Below, in pieces: positions 1-9,472 of a stretch of 64,000 nt of DNA. The stretch is taken from contig NZ_FNGD01000003.1 of assembly GCF_900102895.1 (NCBI RefSeq), positions 124,001 to 188,000 of the forward strand, written 5' to 3'. Source of the stretch: Arthrobacter sp. ov407 (GTDB lineage: Bacteria; Actinomycetota; Actinomycetes; Actinomycetales; Micrococcaceae). The notes under the pieces are model-generated. The model saw nothing but the letters and a program-made list of their open reading frames with translations, did not search any database and had not been told where the DNA came from. The translations under genes and the position numbers were made by a program. Position 1 is the first letter of the stretch. Every line of letters starts with the position of its first letter.

Positions 1-13
1 GGAGGAGGACGCC

Positions 14-844
14 ATGTGCCGTTGGCTAGCGTATTCGGGTTCGCCGGTGCTAATTGAGGAGCTGTTGTACAAACCCACCAACTCGCTCGTGATGCAGAGC
101 AAACACGCCAAAATGGGCGTTGAAACCACCAACGGGGACGGCTTCGGTGTGGGCTGGTACGGATCCGCGCCGTATCCCGGGCTGTTCCACAGCACGGAGC
201 CGGCCTGGAATGACCGCAACCTCCGGGAGTTGTCCGCCCAAGCATCGGCCGGCCGCGTCTTCGCGCACATCCGTGCCTCGACCGGCTCGGCAGTCCAACA
301 GACAAACTGCCATCCATTCCGCCACGGCCGCTGGCTGTGGATGCACAACGGGCTCATCAGGGATTTTCCGACCGTCAAGCGCGACTTGGTCATGGCCGTT
401 GACCCAACGCTCTTTCCGCTGATCGAGGGAGCCACGGACTCAGAGCTCTTCTTTTTCCTCGCGCTGACCTTCGGACTGGAGCAGGACCCGCGAGCGGCCG
501 TAGCTGCCGCGGTTGGACTGATTGAAGACGTCGGCCGGCGCCACGGCATCGAGCAGCCGCTCCAGATGACCGTCGCCACTACCGACGGCGACACCACGTG
601 GGCGTTCCGCTACTCGAGTGAGCGGCAGTCCCGGTCGCTGTTCCACAGCACCGACATCGCGACCCTTCGCGCCCAGTACCCGGAGAACCCGTTGCTTCAT
701 GACCTAGCGGACAATGCGCGCCTGGTCGTCTCCGAACCGCTGGGGGATCTCCGCGGGGCGTGGCGGGAAGTACCCGAGGCTACCTGCGTGGTGGTGCACG
801 GCAGCGGGGAAGACCTGTTCCCGTTCTCGCCGACAGCGCCCTAG
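14..844 (+). CDS. Class II glutamine amidotransferase (YafJ/EgtC-like)
   Basis: A 276-residue protein of the N-terminal-nucleophile amidotransferase type, which releases ammonia from glutamine for an unknown acceptor. It begins MCRWLAYSG, so Cys2 would be the nucleophile after Met removal. Other visible family motifs are NGDGFGVGWY (about residues 40-49), HIRAST, CHPF and HNG. The start follows a GGAGGAGG ribosome site at 1-8. The length fits stand-alone YafJ-like proteins. No ergothioneine genes are nearby, so the acceptor is unknown and an EgtC role is not supported. Confidence 0.9.
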   Translation: MCRWLAYSGSPVLIEELLYKPTNSLVMQSKHAKMGVETTNGDGFGVGWYGSAPYPGLFHSTEPAWNDRNLRELSAQASAGRVFAHIRASTGSAVQQTNCHPFRHGRWLWMHNGLIRDFPTVKRDLVMAVDPTLFPLIEGATDSELFFFLALTFGLEQDPRAAVAAAVGLIEDVGRRHGIEQPLQMTVATTDGDTTWAFRYSSERQSRSLFHSTDIATLRAQYPENPLLHDLADNARLVVSEPLGDLRGAWREVPEATCVVVHGSGEDLFPFSPTAP

Positions 845-948
845 CGCCGGCTACTGGGCCCTGACGCCTGCTACGGAGTCCAACAGAGTCCGGACCGACG
901 TGTCCGGGCGCCTTTTGACTGCCGCCTTCTGACCATGCCGTGGCTCCC

Positions 949-2427
949 TCAGGGGAGAGGAAGGGTGGGATTCGACTCGTTCGGGGGAGCACCCGCCGTG
1001 TTGGACGCCGGGGGAGAAATGGGGGCGGGCCTGGTGGGGGGCGCTGTGACGGATTCGGTGACGGGCTCGACGAACGGCTCATCGCCCGGGCCGTGGGCAA
1101 TGGCTGGGCGGCACAGCAGTTCGACCAGGAGAATCGCCAGCACGGCAAGGACCGCTGTCCAGATGGCGACGGCCGCCGTCGGGTCCTGCCAAAAGATCAA
1201 CACCAGCACAGCGATTCCGACGACGGCGGCTTCCAGTATCCGCCGGTAGCGGGCCAACCAGAGTTGCCAAGGTTTGGCTTGGCCTGCTCCGACCTTCCCA
1301 GTGATGTAGTCTCCCGCACTCGCCAGGCCGTGGCGGACAAATTCCGCCGGACGCGAGTGGCCGCCCAGGAATGCGGCCAGAGCAATGATGAGTCCCACCA
1401 CGAAGACGAGGCGCAGGGTAGTGCGCAGCGGCACCAGGAGTGTCTCGACCAGGCTTTGAGCCGCCGCCGGGGTGACAGAACCCGGCGGAATCGAGTTCAG
1501 GAGGACAGCGCGCCCGATCACAAGTGCCAGCGCCAGCAACGCCATGGCTACGGCCACGGCCAAGCCGACACCGCTGGTGGTGCTCCGTTTCCGGCCACGT
1601 GGGGCCACCGCGATTGCGCCTACGGCGGTAATCACCGTCAACCACGCCAATATTGGGGCGGTCGCATCCAGCGTTCTGATGGCGTTCGATGCCCGGACCA
1701 GTTCGGGCGACTGGAACAGTGGGATCTGCCTGTCAATGTCCGGGATCCTGGCGGCGATGCCGACCCCCTGGTCGACGAGGGCGGTCTTGACCCGGGCAAC
1801 GATCTCCTTGGTCGAGATTGTCACCGTGCCGCTTTGGTCGATACTTACGGCGCCGCCCGTGTTACCGGTTGCGAGGTTCACCAGGCCTTGGTGTGCCACC
1901 CGGTTCACCTGGATCCAAAGATCCTGGAACTGGGGTGTGGCTACGAATTTGGATACGGTGGAATGAATGAGGTTCTTGGTCTGCTCCGCAATCACCGGTG
2001 CTAGCCCGGTGATCACCGCGGCCACGCGAGGCGCCGTTTTGCTGAGTTCGTTGAGCGCATCCCGGGTGATGGTCTCGAAGTCCACGGAGTCGGTGATCTG
2101 TTGTGTGACCTTGTCCGCGATCTCGGCCTGGATCGCAGGGTCCGACGCCAAGGGCGCCACAGTTGCCACGTAGTGATCGGTGTCGAGGACTTCACTGCGC
2201 AAATACATGGCAGGCACAGCCGCGAAGGCCAGCACGGCCGTCAGGACCACCAGCACGATGGCCACTATTCGGCGAGCCAGCCCCGGGTGGCGGGGTCCGG
2301 AGGGCCTCGGTGGGGCCCGCCTGGCGTCGTCCCGTTCGCTTTGCAGCCGGGCAACTTCCGCCCGTAGGCGCAGTATTTCTTCCTGTTCCGGGCCGCCGGA
2401 GCTCGGGGACTGATCCTGGATAGACAT
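949..2427 (-). CDS. Multi-pass membrane protein with N-terminal coiled coil, function unknown
   Basis: A 492-residue protein starting MSIQDQSPSS. An upstream in-frame ATG at 2484 would add a poorly supported leader, so 2427 was chosen. A short heptad-like segment (EILRLRAEVARLQSER, about residues 15-30) precedes a first membrane helix near residue 50. A long, probably extracellular region of about 180 residues follows, then five hydrophobic segments in the C-terminal half. The tail is Pro/Ala-rich. This layout (one anchor, external domain, helix bundle) occurs in uncharacterised actinobacterial proteins. I recognise no catalytic motif. Confidence 0.8.
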   Translation of the reverse strand: MSIQDQSPSSGGPEQEEILRLRAEVARLQSERDDARRAPPRPSGPRHPGLARRIVAIVLVVLTAVLAFAAVPAMYLRSEVLDTDHYVATVAPLASDPAIQAEIADKVTQQITDSVDFETITRDALNELSKTAPRVAAVITGLAPVIAEQTKNLIHSTVSKFVATPQFQDLWIQVNRVAHQGLVNLATGNTGGAVSIDQSGTVTISTKEIVARVKTALVDQGVGIAARIPDIDRQIPLFQSPELVRASNAIRTLDATAPILAWLTVITAVGAIAVAPRGRKRSTTSGVGLAVAVAMALLALALVIGRAVLLNSIPPGSVTPAAAQSLVETLLVPLRTTLRLVFVVGLIIALAAFLGGHSRPAEFVRHGLASAGDYITGKVGAGQAKPWQLWLARYRRILEAAVVGIAVLVLIFWQDPTAAVAIWTAVLAVLAILLVELLCRPAIAHGPGDEPFVEPVTESVTAPPTRPAPISPPASNTAGAPPNESNPTLPLP

Positions 2428-2701
2428 GGCGTTCCGCCTAGGTAGCAATTCGTCGAACCGGCCCGATGTACCGAGGTTGGGCACTCATGACAGTTTTCAT
2501 TGTGCACTCGGGGCGCTCGCCCAACCCCACCCACACAGGGTGATCTACCCCTGTGGGGAAAGGGTTACAGCGTCCGTGGCGGTGCAGCGGTTCATGACAC
2601 GCCGTGTCGATCGGCACACTGCATCACTGTCCGGCCAAGAGTTTTCGTGCCCAACTGGCCCTGCATCATCCGTTTCGGGTGATGGCGAAGCCAAATTGGG
2701 C

Positions 2702-3262
2702 TCACAAGCCCAGACGCCGGCCCGCCGCGAAAAAGGCCACTTTGGCGACTAATAGGAGAGCCCCCAAATCAGCAATCATTTGGACCGAAACGACAGACCG
2801 CGCCAACTGACTCATCGGAGTAATGTCGCCGAACCCGACGGTGGCAAAAGTGGAGGTTGTGAAGTAGAGGGCGTCTGTTTTAGTGAGAGGGTGGCTAAAC
2901 GACGACTGGTCTGTTAAAGACAGTGACATGTAAAGCAGCGAGAAAAGACACAGAAACATGAGAACGGCCTCGACCACTGTCACGGCCGCCCGAACCTGGG
3001 GGATATGCGCTGCGAGTATCATCCGCAATTGAAGGGACAGGGCGGCGAGAAAGACTATGACGATAACCGCCAGGCGGATCCAGGCGGCCGCCGGATTGGC
3101 CTCGTTGAATCCCCCTACTGGAATAACGAAGTAGAGGGAAAGGATTAGCACCGTAAACGCAGCCAGACGTACTCCCGCCCAAATAAGGACGTGCCTCCGG
3201 CCCGCTTTGTCGAGGTCATGGAGGAAAATCGGGTCCGGCTGGCTTCCGTGCTTCGTCGCCAT
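2702..3262 (-). CDS. Two-TM-type potassium channel protein (Ion_trans_2)
   Basis: A 186-residue membrane protein with four hydrophobic segments. The last two flank a pore loop carrying TVGFGDI, the K+ selectivity filter signature, at about residues 140-150. It probably forms a tetrameric K+ channel. No C-terminal RCK/TrkA-N domain follows, so ligand gating is not evident. The reading frame is open much further upstream, but that part is antisense to the LuxR gene, so the MATKHGSQ start is preferred. It is divergent from the LuxR-type regulator. Confidence 0.85.
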   Translation of the reverse strand: MATKHGSQPDPIFLHDLDKAGRRHVLIWAGVRLAAFTVLILSLYFVIPVGGFNEANPAAAWIRLAVIVIVFLAALSLQLRMILAAHIPQVRAAVTVVEAVLMFLCLFSLLYMSLSLTDQSSFSHPLTKTDALYFTTSTFATVGFGDITPMSQLARSVVSVQMIADLGALLLVAKVAFFAAGRRLGL

Positions 3263-3415
3263 GACTGATGGTACCCCGGCCCCGCAATTGGCGCCGCGCG
3301 CCGCAAATGTGTAGCGCCGACTGCCATTTGGCCCCACCACGCGGAGACGCACAAGGGGTCTTTGCGCCCTGTTAGGGCCCTTTTGCGTCGGCCTAGCATG
3401 TGCTACGTGGGAGAA

Positions 3416-6052
3416 ATGCGAAATGTCGGATGGCTGCCTGGTCCTCAGTTCAAGATCCGGCCACCCTTGCGTGGCCTTGGAGCGTTGGAGCGTCCGCGTC
3501 TGGAAAACGCATTGTCCGCGTCCGCCGATTCGCACCGCCTGACGCTCGTCGCAGCGCCGGCCGGCTACGGCAAGTCGACGTTCTTGGGCGACTGGGTTCG
3601 CAAAAGCGATCTGCCGTGCGCCTGGCTGTCGCTCGATCGGTTCGATACCGAACCCGCACGGCTGTTTCACGGGGTTGTCGGGGCAATTCAGCGTGCGGCC
3701 AGCACGTTGCCCCTGCCGGGCAGCGATGCACTCCTGGCTCTTGACCAGGGCCTTGCCCATGACCGGGCCGCCTCCTACGACCTTTTGCTCCGGGCCCTAG
3801 AGGAGCTCACCGAGCCGATCGTTCTAGTCATTGACGATGTCCATTTGGCCGGGCCGGGGCTGGCGAACGGAATCGTGGGGGTGCTCGCCGCATCGGCGCC
3901 CCCATCATTGCGGCTGGTCCTCTCCGGACGGGGCCATACGTCCATCCAGCTGGAAAGGTTCCGCTACGGCGAGGGCCTCGGTGAACTGCGCGCACCCGAG
4001 CTTGCCTTCACCCGGGAGGAAGTCGCGCAGTTTGCCTGCTCGCTCGGACAAGACGAGGCCTTCGACGCCGGGTCCCTCTGGAAGATGACTGCCGGCTGGC
4101 CGGTCGCCGTGCACGCGAGCATCGTCTCGCTGGCGCAGTCCGGCAACGTGCCGGTCACGACGCCGAGCGCTACGGCTAAGCACGTACCGCTCGCCGATTA
4201 CGTCGCGGAAGAGATTCTCGACCAGCTCGAACCGTCGCTGGCGGAGTTCATCTTGCGAGCCACTACCTGCGACTGGCTGGGCCGCCGCCTCGCCGTCGAG
4301 CTCTATGGCCGGCCCCACGGCGGCGTGCTGCTCGAGGAATGCCTTCGCAACGGCCTCTTCATCGAAGAGCAGGATTACCGCGGCGGTGAATCGATGTACC
4401 GCTGGCATTCCCTCTTCGCGGCGCAATGCCGGCGAATCCTGGAGAGGCGTGACCCCCTCCTGGCCGAGCGTCTTCACCGCGTGGCGGCGCGGTACTACCA
4501 GGACGCCGACGTCGTCGAGTGCGCGGCCCAGGCGCTTCAAGGGCGCGCTCCGCGCCAGGCCGTCATGTCGCTCGGAGCGCACTGGCTCGACTTCGTGCTC
4601 GGAAACGACGCCCAGACCCTCGAACGGCTGTGCCGGGATCTGCCCACGCCGTGGAACGAGGACCCGGAGATATTGATGATCAGATCCGTCTGCCGTGCCC
4701 TTGCCGGCGACAGCACCGCAGCGTCCGAGCTCACCGAGAGGGCGCTGTCGCGGACCTTCGTCCTGGATGCGCTTCGCCGCAGGAAGCTTGAGGTTTGCCG
4801 GGCCCATTTCGAACCGATGCCTGCCGTCGGCCGCACGGACCTCCACGCCGCCCCGGCCGAAGACGGCCGGCTGGGCAGGGACATGGCTGAACACGGACAC
4901 GCAGCCGCCTGTTCGACAGGACTCTTCTTACTTGCCCAGGCTGAGTTTCGGCTGCACCGCACCGGCGAACACGCAGCTGCCCTGCTCCAAGCGGCCGGCG
5001 GGACTGGCATCCCGAAGCAGTTGGAAGCGAGGGAGATCTATGCCCAAGCGGATCTCGCGTTGGCGTTTGCAGGAGCCGGTGACCTGGTGCACGCTTCAGA
5101 GGATGCCTCGCGGGCGTTGGAGCGAGGGGACGCGCTCGGCTGGAGTTCGCAGGAACGGATGGCTCCGGCCTGGCTGGCACGCGGAATTGCGTGCTATTGG
5201 AATGACAACCTGACGGCTGCGCACACGTATCTGGCGAGGGCCCAGCGACTGGGTAGTGACCTATTCCCGTCCGGACCGCTGAGTGCCATTTATCGGGTCC
5301 TGACTGATTGCGCCACTGGCGATCCGGCCCGGATAGCCGAATCCAGTTCGGCGCTGGAGTCCTTCCACGTACGTGGGCTGTACAGCGTGTCGTGGAACGC
5401 CTTGCATACGATTGCCTTGGCGAAGCTTGCTGAAGCCCAGGGCGACTTGGACGGTGCGTTGGCGATCGCGCAACCGCTGGGCGCAGGCGGGCACGGGGCG
5501 CTGGTGGATACGCTGCTGGCGGAGCTGCTGCGTCGCGGAGGGGACATCGTTGCGGCCCAACGCTGCACCGAGTCACTGGCTCATCGCCGCGGCAACTCGT
5601 ATGTCGACACCTGCGCGAGTCTGACCGAGGCGCTTGTGGCGCACGAAACCGGGGATACTGCCACGGCGCATGAACGGATTGAACATGCGATTCACCGGGC
5701 CGAGCTAGGATCCGTCCTCCGCCCCTTTGCCGAGCGGAGAGAGGAACTCGCAGAATTGCTCGTGCAGCACGCTGTCTGGGGCACCGCCCACGAATCCTTC
5801 ATTGCGGCCCTCATGGCACGTGATAGCCAGGGTGACGGCCGGCTTCGGACACAGTCCCACTGGAGCCTTACCGAGCGCGAACGCGAAGTCCTGGCCTACA
5901 TGCGGTCCATCATGACCGCGGCTGAAATTGCCGACGCGCTGTACATTTCGGTCAACACGGTCAAGACACACGAACGGTCCATCTACCGGAAACTCGGGGC
6001 CGGAAGCCGGCGCGATGCCCTAAAAACGGCCGCCCAGCGCGGCATCGTTTGA
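3416..6052 (+). CDS. Large MalT-like LuxR-family ATP-dependent transcriptional regulator
   Basis: About 878 residues. The N-terminus has a P-loop (APAGYGKST, about residue 48) and a Walker-B-like LVIDDVH, as in STAND-type NTPases. The middle is alpha-helical and TPR-like. The C-terminus has a LuxR helix-turn-helix: LTEREREVLAYM, then AEIADALYISVNTVKTHERSIYRKL. It probably activates promoters after binding ATP and an inducer; the inducer is unknown. The start at MRNVGW has GGGAGA just upstream; an ATG at 3398 is an alternative. It is divergent from the potassium channel gene. Confidence 0.88.
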   Translation: MRNVGWLPGPQFKIRPPLRGLGALERPRLENALSASADSHRLTLVAAPAGYGKSTFLGDWVRKSDLPCAWLSLDRFDTEPARLFHGVVGAIQRAASTLPLPGSDALLALDQGLAHDRAASYDLLLRALEELTEPIVLVIDDVHLAGPGLANGIVGVLAASAPPSLRLVLSGRGHTSIQLERFRYGEGLGELRAPELAFTREEVAQFACSLGQDEAFDAGSLWKMTAGWPVAVHASIVSLAQSGNVPVTTPSATAKHVPLADYVAEEILDQLEPSLAEFILRATTCDWLGRRLAVELYGRPHGGVLLEECLRNGLFIEEQDYRGGESMYRWHSLFAAQCRRILERRDPLLAERLHRVAARYYQDADVVECAAQALQGRAPRQAVMSLGAHWLDFVLGNDAQTLERLCRDLPTPWNEDPEILMIRSVCRALAGDSTAASELTERALSRTFVLDALRRRKLEVCRAHFEPMPAVGRTDLHAAPAEDGRLGRDMAEHGHAAACSTGLFLLAQAEFRLHRTGEHAAALLQAAGGTGIPKQLEAREIYAQADLALAFAGAGDLVHASEDASRALERGDALGWSSQERMAPAWLARGIACYWNDNLTAAHTYLARAQRLGSDLFPSGPLSAIYRVLTDCATGDPARIAESSSALESFHVRGLYSVSWNALHTIALAKLAEAQGDLDGALAIAQPLGAGGHGALVDTLLAELLRRGGDIVAAQRCTESLAHRRGNSYVDTCASLTEALVAHETGDTATAHERIEHAIHRAELGSVLRPFAERREELAELLVQHAVWGTAHESFIAALMARDSQGDGRLRTQSHWSLTEREREVLAYMRSIMTAAEIADALYISVNTVKTHERSIYRKLGAGSRRDALKTAAQRGIV

Positions 6053-6190
6053 ACCTGCGGCCGGGAGGGTCCGGGCCGGCAAGTTCACCCGGACCGGGTG
6101 AGGCCAGGGCTAACTGAGGGGGATTGACACCGGTCGTAACTGTCTGTAATTGCCGGGCTGCGGGAGCGGCCCTTTAGGAAGGATTCTCCA

Positions 6191-6607
6191 GTGATGAGAG
6201 CACATCGCGCATTTGCCGGGCCGCTCGCGCTCGGGGCGGCCGTTGCGTTGCTGACCAGTTGCGCGCCAACCCCGCAGGAAAATGTGTCGCAGGCTTGCGC
6301 TGCTGCGGACGCCTATGCTGCTGCCCTGACCAATTTCAAGGACACTCTGACGCCGAGCGCCACGGTGGAGCAGGTCCAGACGGCCCGGGACCAGGTGACG
6401 AAGACCTACGACGAAATGATCAAACAGTCCCAGGATGTGGCCAAGGACCGGGCGGATGCGGTGAAGACGGCGCAGCAGAACCTTGAATCGGCTGTCAAGG
6501 ACGTTCCCAATGACGCGACGCTAAAGCAGGCCGCGAACTCGTTGCGGGACGATACGGTGAAGCTTCAGGCCGCGGCCAGCGACCTCAGGAGCCAACTGAA
6601 GTGTTAG
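6191..6607 (+). CDS. Small predicted lipoprotein, helical
   Basis: A 138-residue protein with an n-region of basic residues, a hydrophobic core and the lipobox LTSC, so lipid attachment at about Cys24 is expected. The mature part is rich in Ala, Lys, Gln and Asp, with a heptad-like pattern suggesting a helical coiled bundle. GTG at 6191 and ATG at 6194 are both possible after AGGAAGGA at 6176-6183. Function unknown. A stem CGGCGG-CTT-CCGCCG about 70 nt downstream (6676-6690) could end the transcript. Confidence 0.8.
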   Translation: MMRAHRAFAGPLALGAAVALLTSCAPTPQENVSQACAAADAYAAALTNFKDTLTPSATVEQVQTARDQVTKTYDEMIKQSQDVAKDRADAVKTAQQNLESAVKDVPNDATLKQAANSLRDDTVKLQAAASDLRSQLKC

Positions 6608-6752
6608 GGGCGATCGTGCCGGTGGTAGGCCGTTGTTCCCGGTGGTGAACCGGACCGGCAGGCGCCACATGGGTGCGGCGGCTTCCGCCGTCATGGACGA
6701 GAGGGGTCTGAGGCCCCTAGGCGCCACACGACGGCGGTGAAAGTCTGGAATC

Positions 6753-7205
6753 ATGACAAATTCGGATCCTTTTGTGATTGTGGTCGGGTTTGACGGCTCC
6801 AAGCAATCGCGCGGTGCCCTCGAATGGGCCGTGGACGAGGCGCGGTACCGCGATGCCGAGCTGCGGATAGTGACTGTTTGGAGCAAGGCGCCGATGTCGT
6901 GGTACCCCGCGATGCTGGAAACCGCCGCAGGGGAAGTCGTGGCAGAAGCGTCTCCGGAGCAGCAAGCGGAGGCCCTCGGCGCGGAGGCTGCGCGATCCGC
7001 GGAGGGCCTGAACGTGGTGACGCGGACCGTCCACAACGACTCGGCGGCGTCGGCAATTCTTGACGCCGCACGGGAGGCCAACCTGGTGGTGGTCGGCTCC
7101 CGCGGCCACGGCGGCTTCGCGGGCCTGCACATCGGATCGGTTTCTTCCCAGGTGGCCGGCCACTCGCCGTGCCCAGTCCTGGTGGTGCGTCCGATACCCT
7201 CCTGA
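6753..7205 (+). CDS. Universal stress protein, single UspA domain
   Basis: A 150-residue single-domain protein of the ATP-binding UspA class. It begins with the strand motif IVVGFDGSKQS and ends with VVGSRGHGGF...GSVSSQVAGHSPCPVLVV, the G-2X-G-9X-G(S/T) nucleotide loop. Such proteins act in stress and dormancy adaptation in Actinobacteria. It stands alone, 145 nt after the lipoprotein gene. A second USP gene begins at 63930. Confidence 0.92.
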   Translation: MTNSDPFVIVVGFDGSKQSRGALEWAVDEARYRDAELRIVTVWSKAPMSWYPAMLETAAGEVVAEASPEQQAEALGAEAARSAEGLNVVTRTVHNDSAASAILDAAREANLVVVGSRGHGGFAGLHIGSVSSQVAGHSPCPVLVVRPIPS

Positions 7206-7309
7206 GTCTCCGGCTGACAGGCTGCGCCCGTCCAGCGGCGATGCCTACTGCCTGCTCGGCGGTGGCGACCCCCAATGCCAGCGAAGGCGGGGAGCGCTAT
7301 CATCGGCGC

Positions 7310-8317
7310 ATGACTGTCCTGGACTGGCTGCTGGATTCTGATCCTTCCCTCCGATGGCAGGTGCTGCGGGATCTCGCCGGCGCCGCGCCCGATGTGGTTG
7401 CCGCAGAGCGCGCACGGGTCGCGACCGAGGGGTGGGGCGCCCGCTTGCTCTCACTGAGGGACGACGACGGCCAGTGGGCGCAGGGCGCCTACTTCCCCGC
7501 GAACGGCGCCAGTTCCGAAAGCGCCAGTTCCGACGTCGACGGTGCGGATGATGCCGACAGTGACGACGGTTGGGACAGCGGACCCCAGCCGTGGACCGCG
7601 ACGACGTACAGCTTGCTCCTGCTGCGTGACTTCGGGATCGACCCGCGCAGTGAGCCGATGCGCCGGACAGTAGCGCTGGTTCGGGACAACTGCCGCTGGG
7701 AGGAGGGCGGTCAGCCGTATTTCGACGGCGAGGTGGAGCCGTGCATCAACGGCATGACTGTGGCGCTCGGCGCGTATTTTGATCAGGACGTCGACGGCGT
7801 CGTCGCCCGGCTTATCAGCGAGCAGCTGGACGACGGCGGCTGGAATTGCTGGGCGGCGTCCGGCGCCGTGGTGTCTTCTGCCGCCACGACAGTAAACGTG
7901 CTCGAGGGCCTGCTGGCCCATGAGCAGGCCACTGGCGGCTCGGCGCAGTCCGCGGACGCACGGCGTCGGGGCGAAGAGTATCTGCTGGAGCGAGGGCTGT
8001 TCCGACGCAAGAGCACGGGCGAGGTCATCGACCCGGCCTGGCTGACGTTCTCTTTTCCGACTCGCTGGCACTATGACGTGCTCCGTGCCTTGGAGTACTT
8101 CCGTTCGGCCAGGAATCCGCCGGACCCGCGCGTGGCCGAAGCCGTGGAGGTGCTCCGGACAAGGCGGCAGCCCGACGGGACTTGGCTGCTCGAAAACACC
8201 CATCCCGGGAAAGTCCATTTCGCGCTTGAGGATGGCGATGGCCGGCCGAGCCGGTGGAACACCCTCCGGGCGCTGCGTGTCCTCGACTGGTACGAGCCCC
8301 ACGGTGTGAATTTATAG
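7310..8317 (+). CDS. Squalene-cyclase-like alpha/alpha-toroid protein, function unknown
   Basis: A 335-residue soluble protein starting MTVLDWLLDSD. QW-like segments (EQLDDGGWNCW, RRQPDGTWLLE) and regularly spaced helices resemble the alpha/alpha barrel of the terpenoid cyclase and prenyltransferase superfamily. The DXDD/DCTAE catalytic motif of class II cyclases is not visible, so a cyclase role is unlikely. An acidic low-complexity insertion (residues about 65-85, Ser/Asp/Gly-rich) interrupts the N-terminal part. No signal peptide is seen. It converges on the small gene at 8335. Confidence 0.7.
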   Translation: MTVLDWLLDSDPSLRWQVLRDLAGAAPDVVAAERARVATEGWGARLLSLRDDDGQWAQGAYFPANGASSESASSDVDGADDADSDDGWDSGPQPWTATTYSLLLLRDFGIDPRSEPMRRTVALVRDNCRWEEGGQPYFDGEVEPCINGMTVALGAYFDQDVDGVVARLISEQLDDGGWNCWAASGAVVSSAATTVNVLEGLLAHEQATGGSAQSADARRRGEEYLLERGLFRRKSTGEVIDPAWLTFSFPTRWHYDVLRALEYFRSARNPPDPRVAEAVEVLRTRRQPDGTWLLENTHPGKVHFALEDGDGRPSRWNTLRALRVLDWYEPHGVNL

Positions 8318-8334
8318 GTGTGAATTACCTGGCG

Positions 8335-8631
8335 TTAGGGCAGGACCTTGTAGAGGTCGATGACCGTCTCTTCGGGCAGAGCGGTGAAGCCGCCTTCAAT
8401 TCCCTGCTGCATCCGGGGCATGAGGATCGTGTCCCGGAATCTCTCCCAACTCTCCTTCGAGTCATGGACGGCCATGATGGTCCAACCGCCCTCGGACGAC
8501 CCTCCGGCGTGAAAGATCTGGCCCTCAGGCAGGCGCCCCTCGCCTGGATGGACGGCTGCAAGCGACGCCTCGTACTGTTCCTTGGTGCCTCCCGGGAAAA
8601 AGTGCACGATTCCGTAGGGCGTGGTCTCCAT
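8335..8631 (-). CDS. Small conserved protein, ABM/dimeric alpha-beta barrel-like
   Basis: A 98-residue soluble protein starting METTPYGIVHFFPGG, after an AGGAG ribosome site. The pattern (strand, helix with EQYEASLAAVHPG, then GWTIMAVHDSKESWERF) resembles small ferredoxin-like monooxygenase or EthD/ABM-fold proteins. The assignment is by fold pattern only and no active-site residues can be named. The nearest gene on the same strand upstream is the charged-repeat gene. Confidence 0.65.
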   Translation of the reverse strand: METTPYGIVHFFPGGTKEQYEASLAAVHPGEGRLPEGQIFHAGGSSEGGWTIMAVHDSKESWERFRDTILMPRMQQGIEGGFTALPEETVIDLYKVLP

Positions 8632-8835
8632 GGCTACTCCTAGGCTGGTGGATGGGACTCGACAAGGCCAGTCGTAGACTCCGCCACCGGGCATGTCAAG
8701 GGACTAGTTAAGGACGCGCGTGGCCGTCGGGTAGTCGAACGGGGAGTGGGCGTCGTATGGGGTGCGCATGACCCCAGACGGGTCATGCGCACCTGCGGGT
8801 GCCGGGAGCCGGCACTGAGGTGTCAGTCGCGGGTG

Positions 8836-8991
8836 TCAGTCGCGGCGGTCTCCGCGGTCGTCCCTGCGGTCGCCGCGGTCGTCCCGGCGGTCGTCCCGCC
8901 GGTCGTCGCGACGGTTGATCCCATGGGCGACGACAACGGCCCCGCCGACAGCTGCGGCGGTCCTGCGCCTACGTCGTGCTGCGAGTGGCAT
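8836..8991 (-). CDS. Tiny charged-repeat protein (RRDD/RGDRRD repeats)
   Basis: A 51-residue protein: a basic N-terminus (MPLAARRRRR), a short hydrophobic stretch (AAAVGGAVVVAHG) and a C-terminus built almost only of Arg-Arg-Asp-Asp and Arg-Gly-Asp units. The DNA is a run of 9- to 12-bp repeats. A strong AGGAAGGA ribosome site sits 7 nt before the ATG, and the gene begins 14 nt after the stop of the DUF6325 gene, so the two are probably one operon. Function unknown. Repeat-number change by slippage is likely. Confidence 0.6.
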   Translation of the reverse strand: MPLAARRRRRTAAAVGGAVVVAHGINRRDDRRDDRRDDRGDRRDDRGDRRD

Positions 8992-9004
8992 GTCAGGCTC
9001 CTTC

Positions 9005-9472
9005 CTAGATTTCTTCGGGGGACTTGGCTTCGGCTTCTGCGTCGGCCTGGAAGGCGGCGATGACGGCCTGGGTCGGGATCCGGCCGCTGGCCACAAGCTG
9101 GCCGCCGGCCTTGCGGACTGCCGTGCCGAACGGGGCCGCCCACAGATTCTCCCAGACGAGCACCGCGGCGGAGTGGCCGGGCTGGATCGTCTCGGCTAGG
9201 TCAATGACGTCCTGCTCAGAGAGCACCATGGCCAAGTCGGCCTCGGCCGTGCGCACCTCGCCGAGCTCGCTCGGGTCGAGGTCGGAGATCTCCGCCGTCT
9301 CGAGCGTGCCGTCCTCGGTCTTCCTCAGGAACACCATGTCGAGCACCCTGACGAGGTCACGTTTGACCAGGTCCTCCAGGAACGGGGCGACCTGGCCCTT
9401 GCCGAAGTCGGGCCCGGGGAACTCCACGACGAGCCAGTCCACCGGCCCTAGTTCATCGAGTGTCTCAGCCAT
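9005..9472 (-). CDS. DUF6325 family protein
   Basis: A 155-residue acidic cytosolic protein beginning MAETLDELGPVDWLVVEFPG. It has two similar alpha/beta halves and the conserved WENLWAAPFGTAVRKAGGQLVASGRI segment typical of the actinobacterial DUF1269/DUF6325 group (recognised from memory). No enzyme motif is visible. It heads a two-gene unit with the charged-repeat gene. Function unknown; such genes often sit among stress genes. Confidence 0.75.
   Translation of the reverse strand: MAETLDELGPVDWLVVEFPGPDFGKGQVAPFLEDLVKRDLVRVLDMVFLRKTEDGTLETAEISDLDPSELGEVRTAEADLAMVLSEQDVIDLAETIQPGHSAAVLVWENLWAAPFGTAVRKAGGQLVASGRIPTQAVIAAFQADAEAEAKSPEEI

Noticed and set aside
940..2004. 354-codon plus-strand frame over the first membrane protein gene
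   Set aside because: Composition is Gly/Arg/Asp/Gln-rich with no hydrophobic or domain pattern. The minus-strand frame has clear membrane helices.
7310..8317. Calling the alpha/alpha-toroid protein a squalene-hopene cyclase
   Set aside because: It is about half the usual length and lacks the DXDD motif.
8836..8991. CRISPR-like array from the short repeats
   Set aside because: The repeats are contiguous 9- to 12-bp units in a coding frame, without spacers or cas genes.
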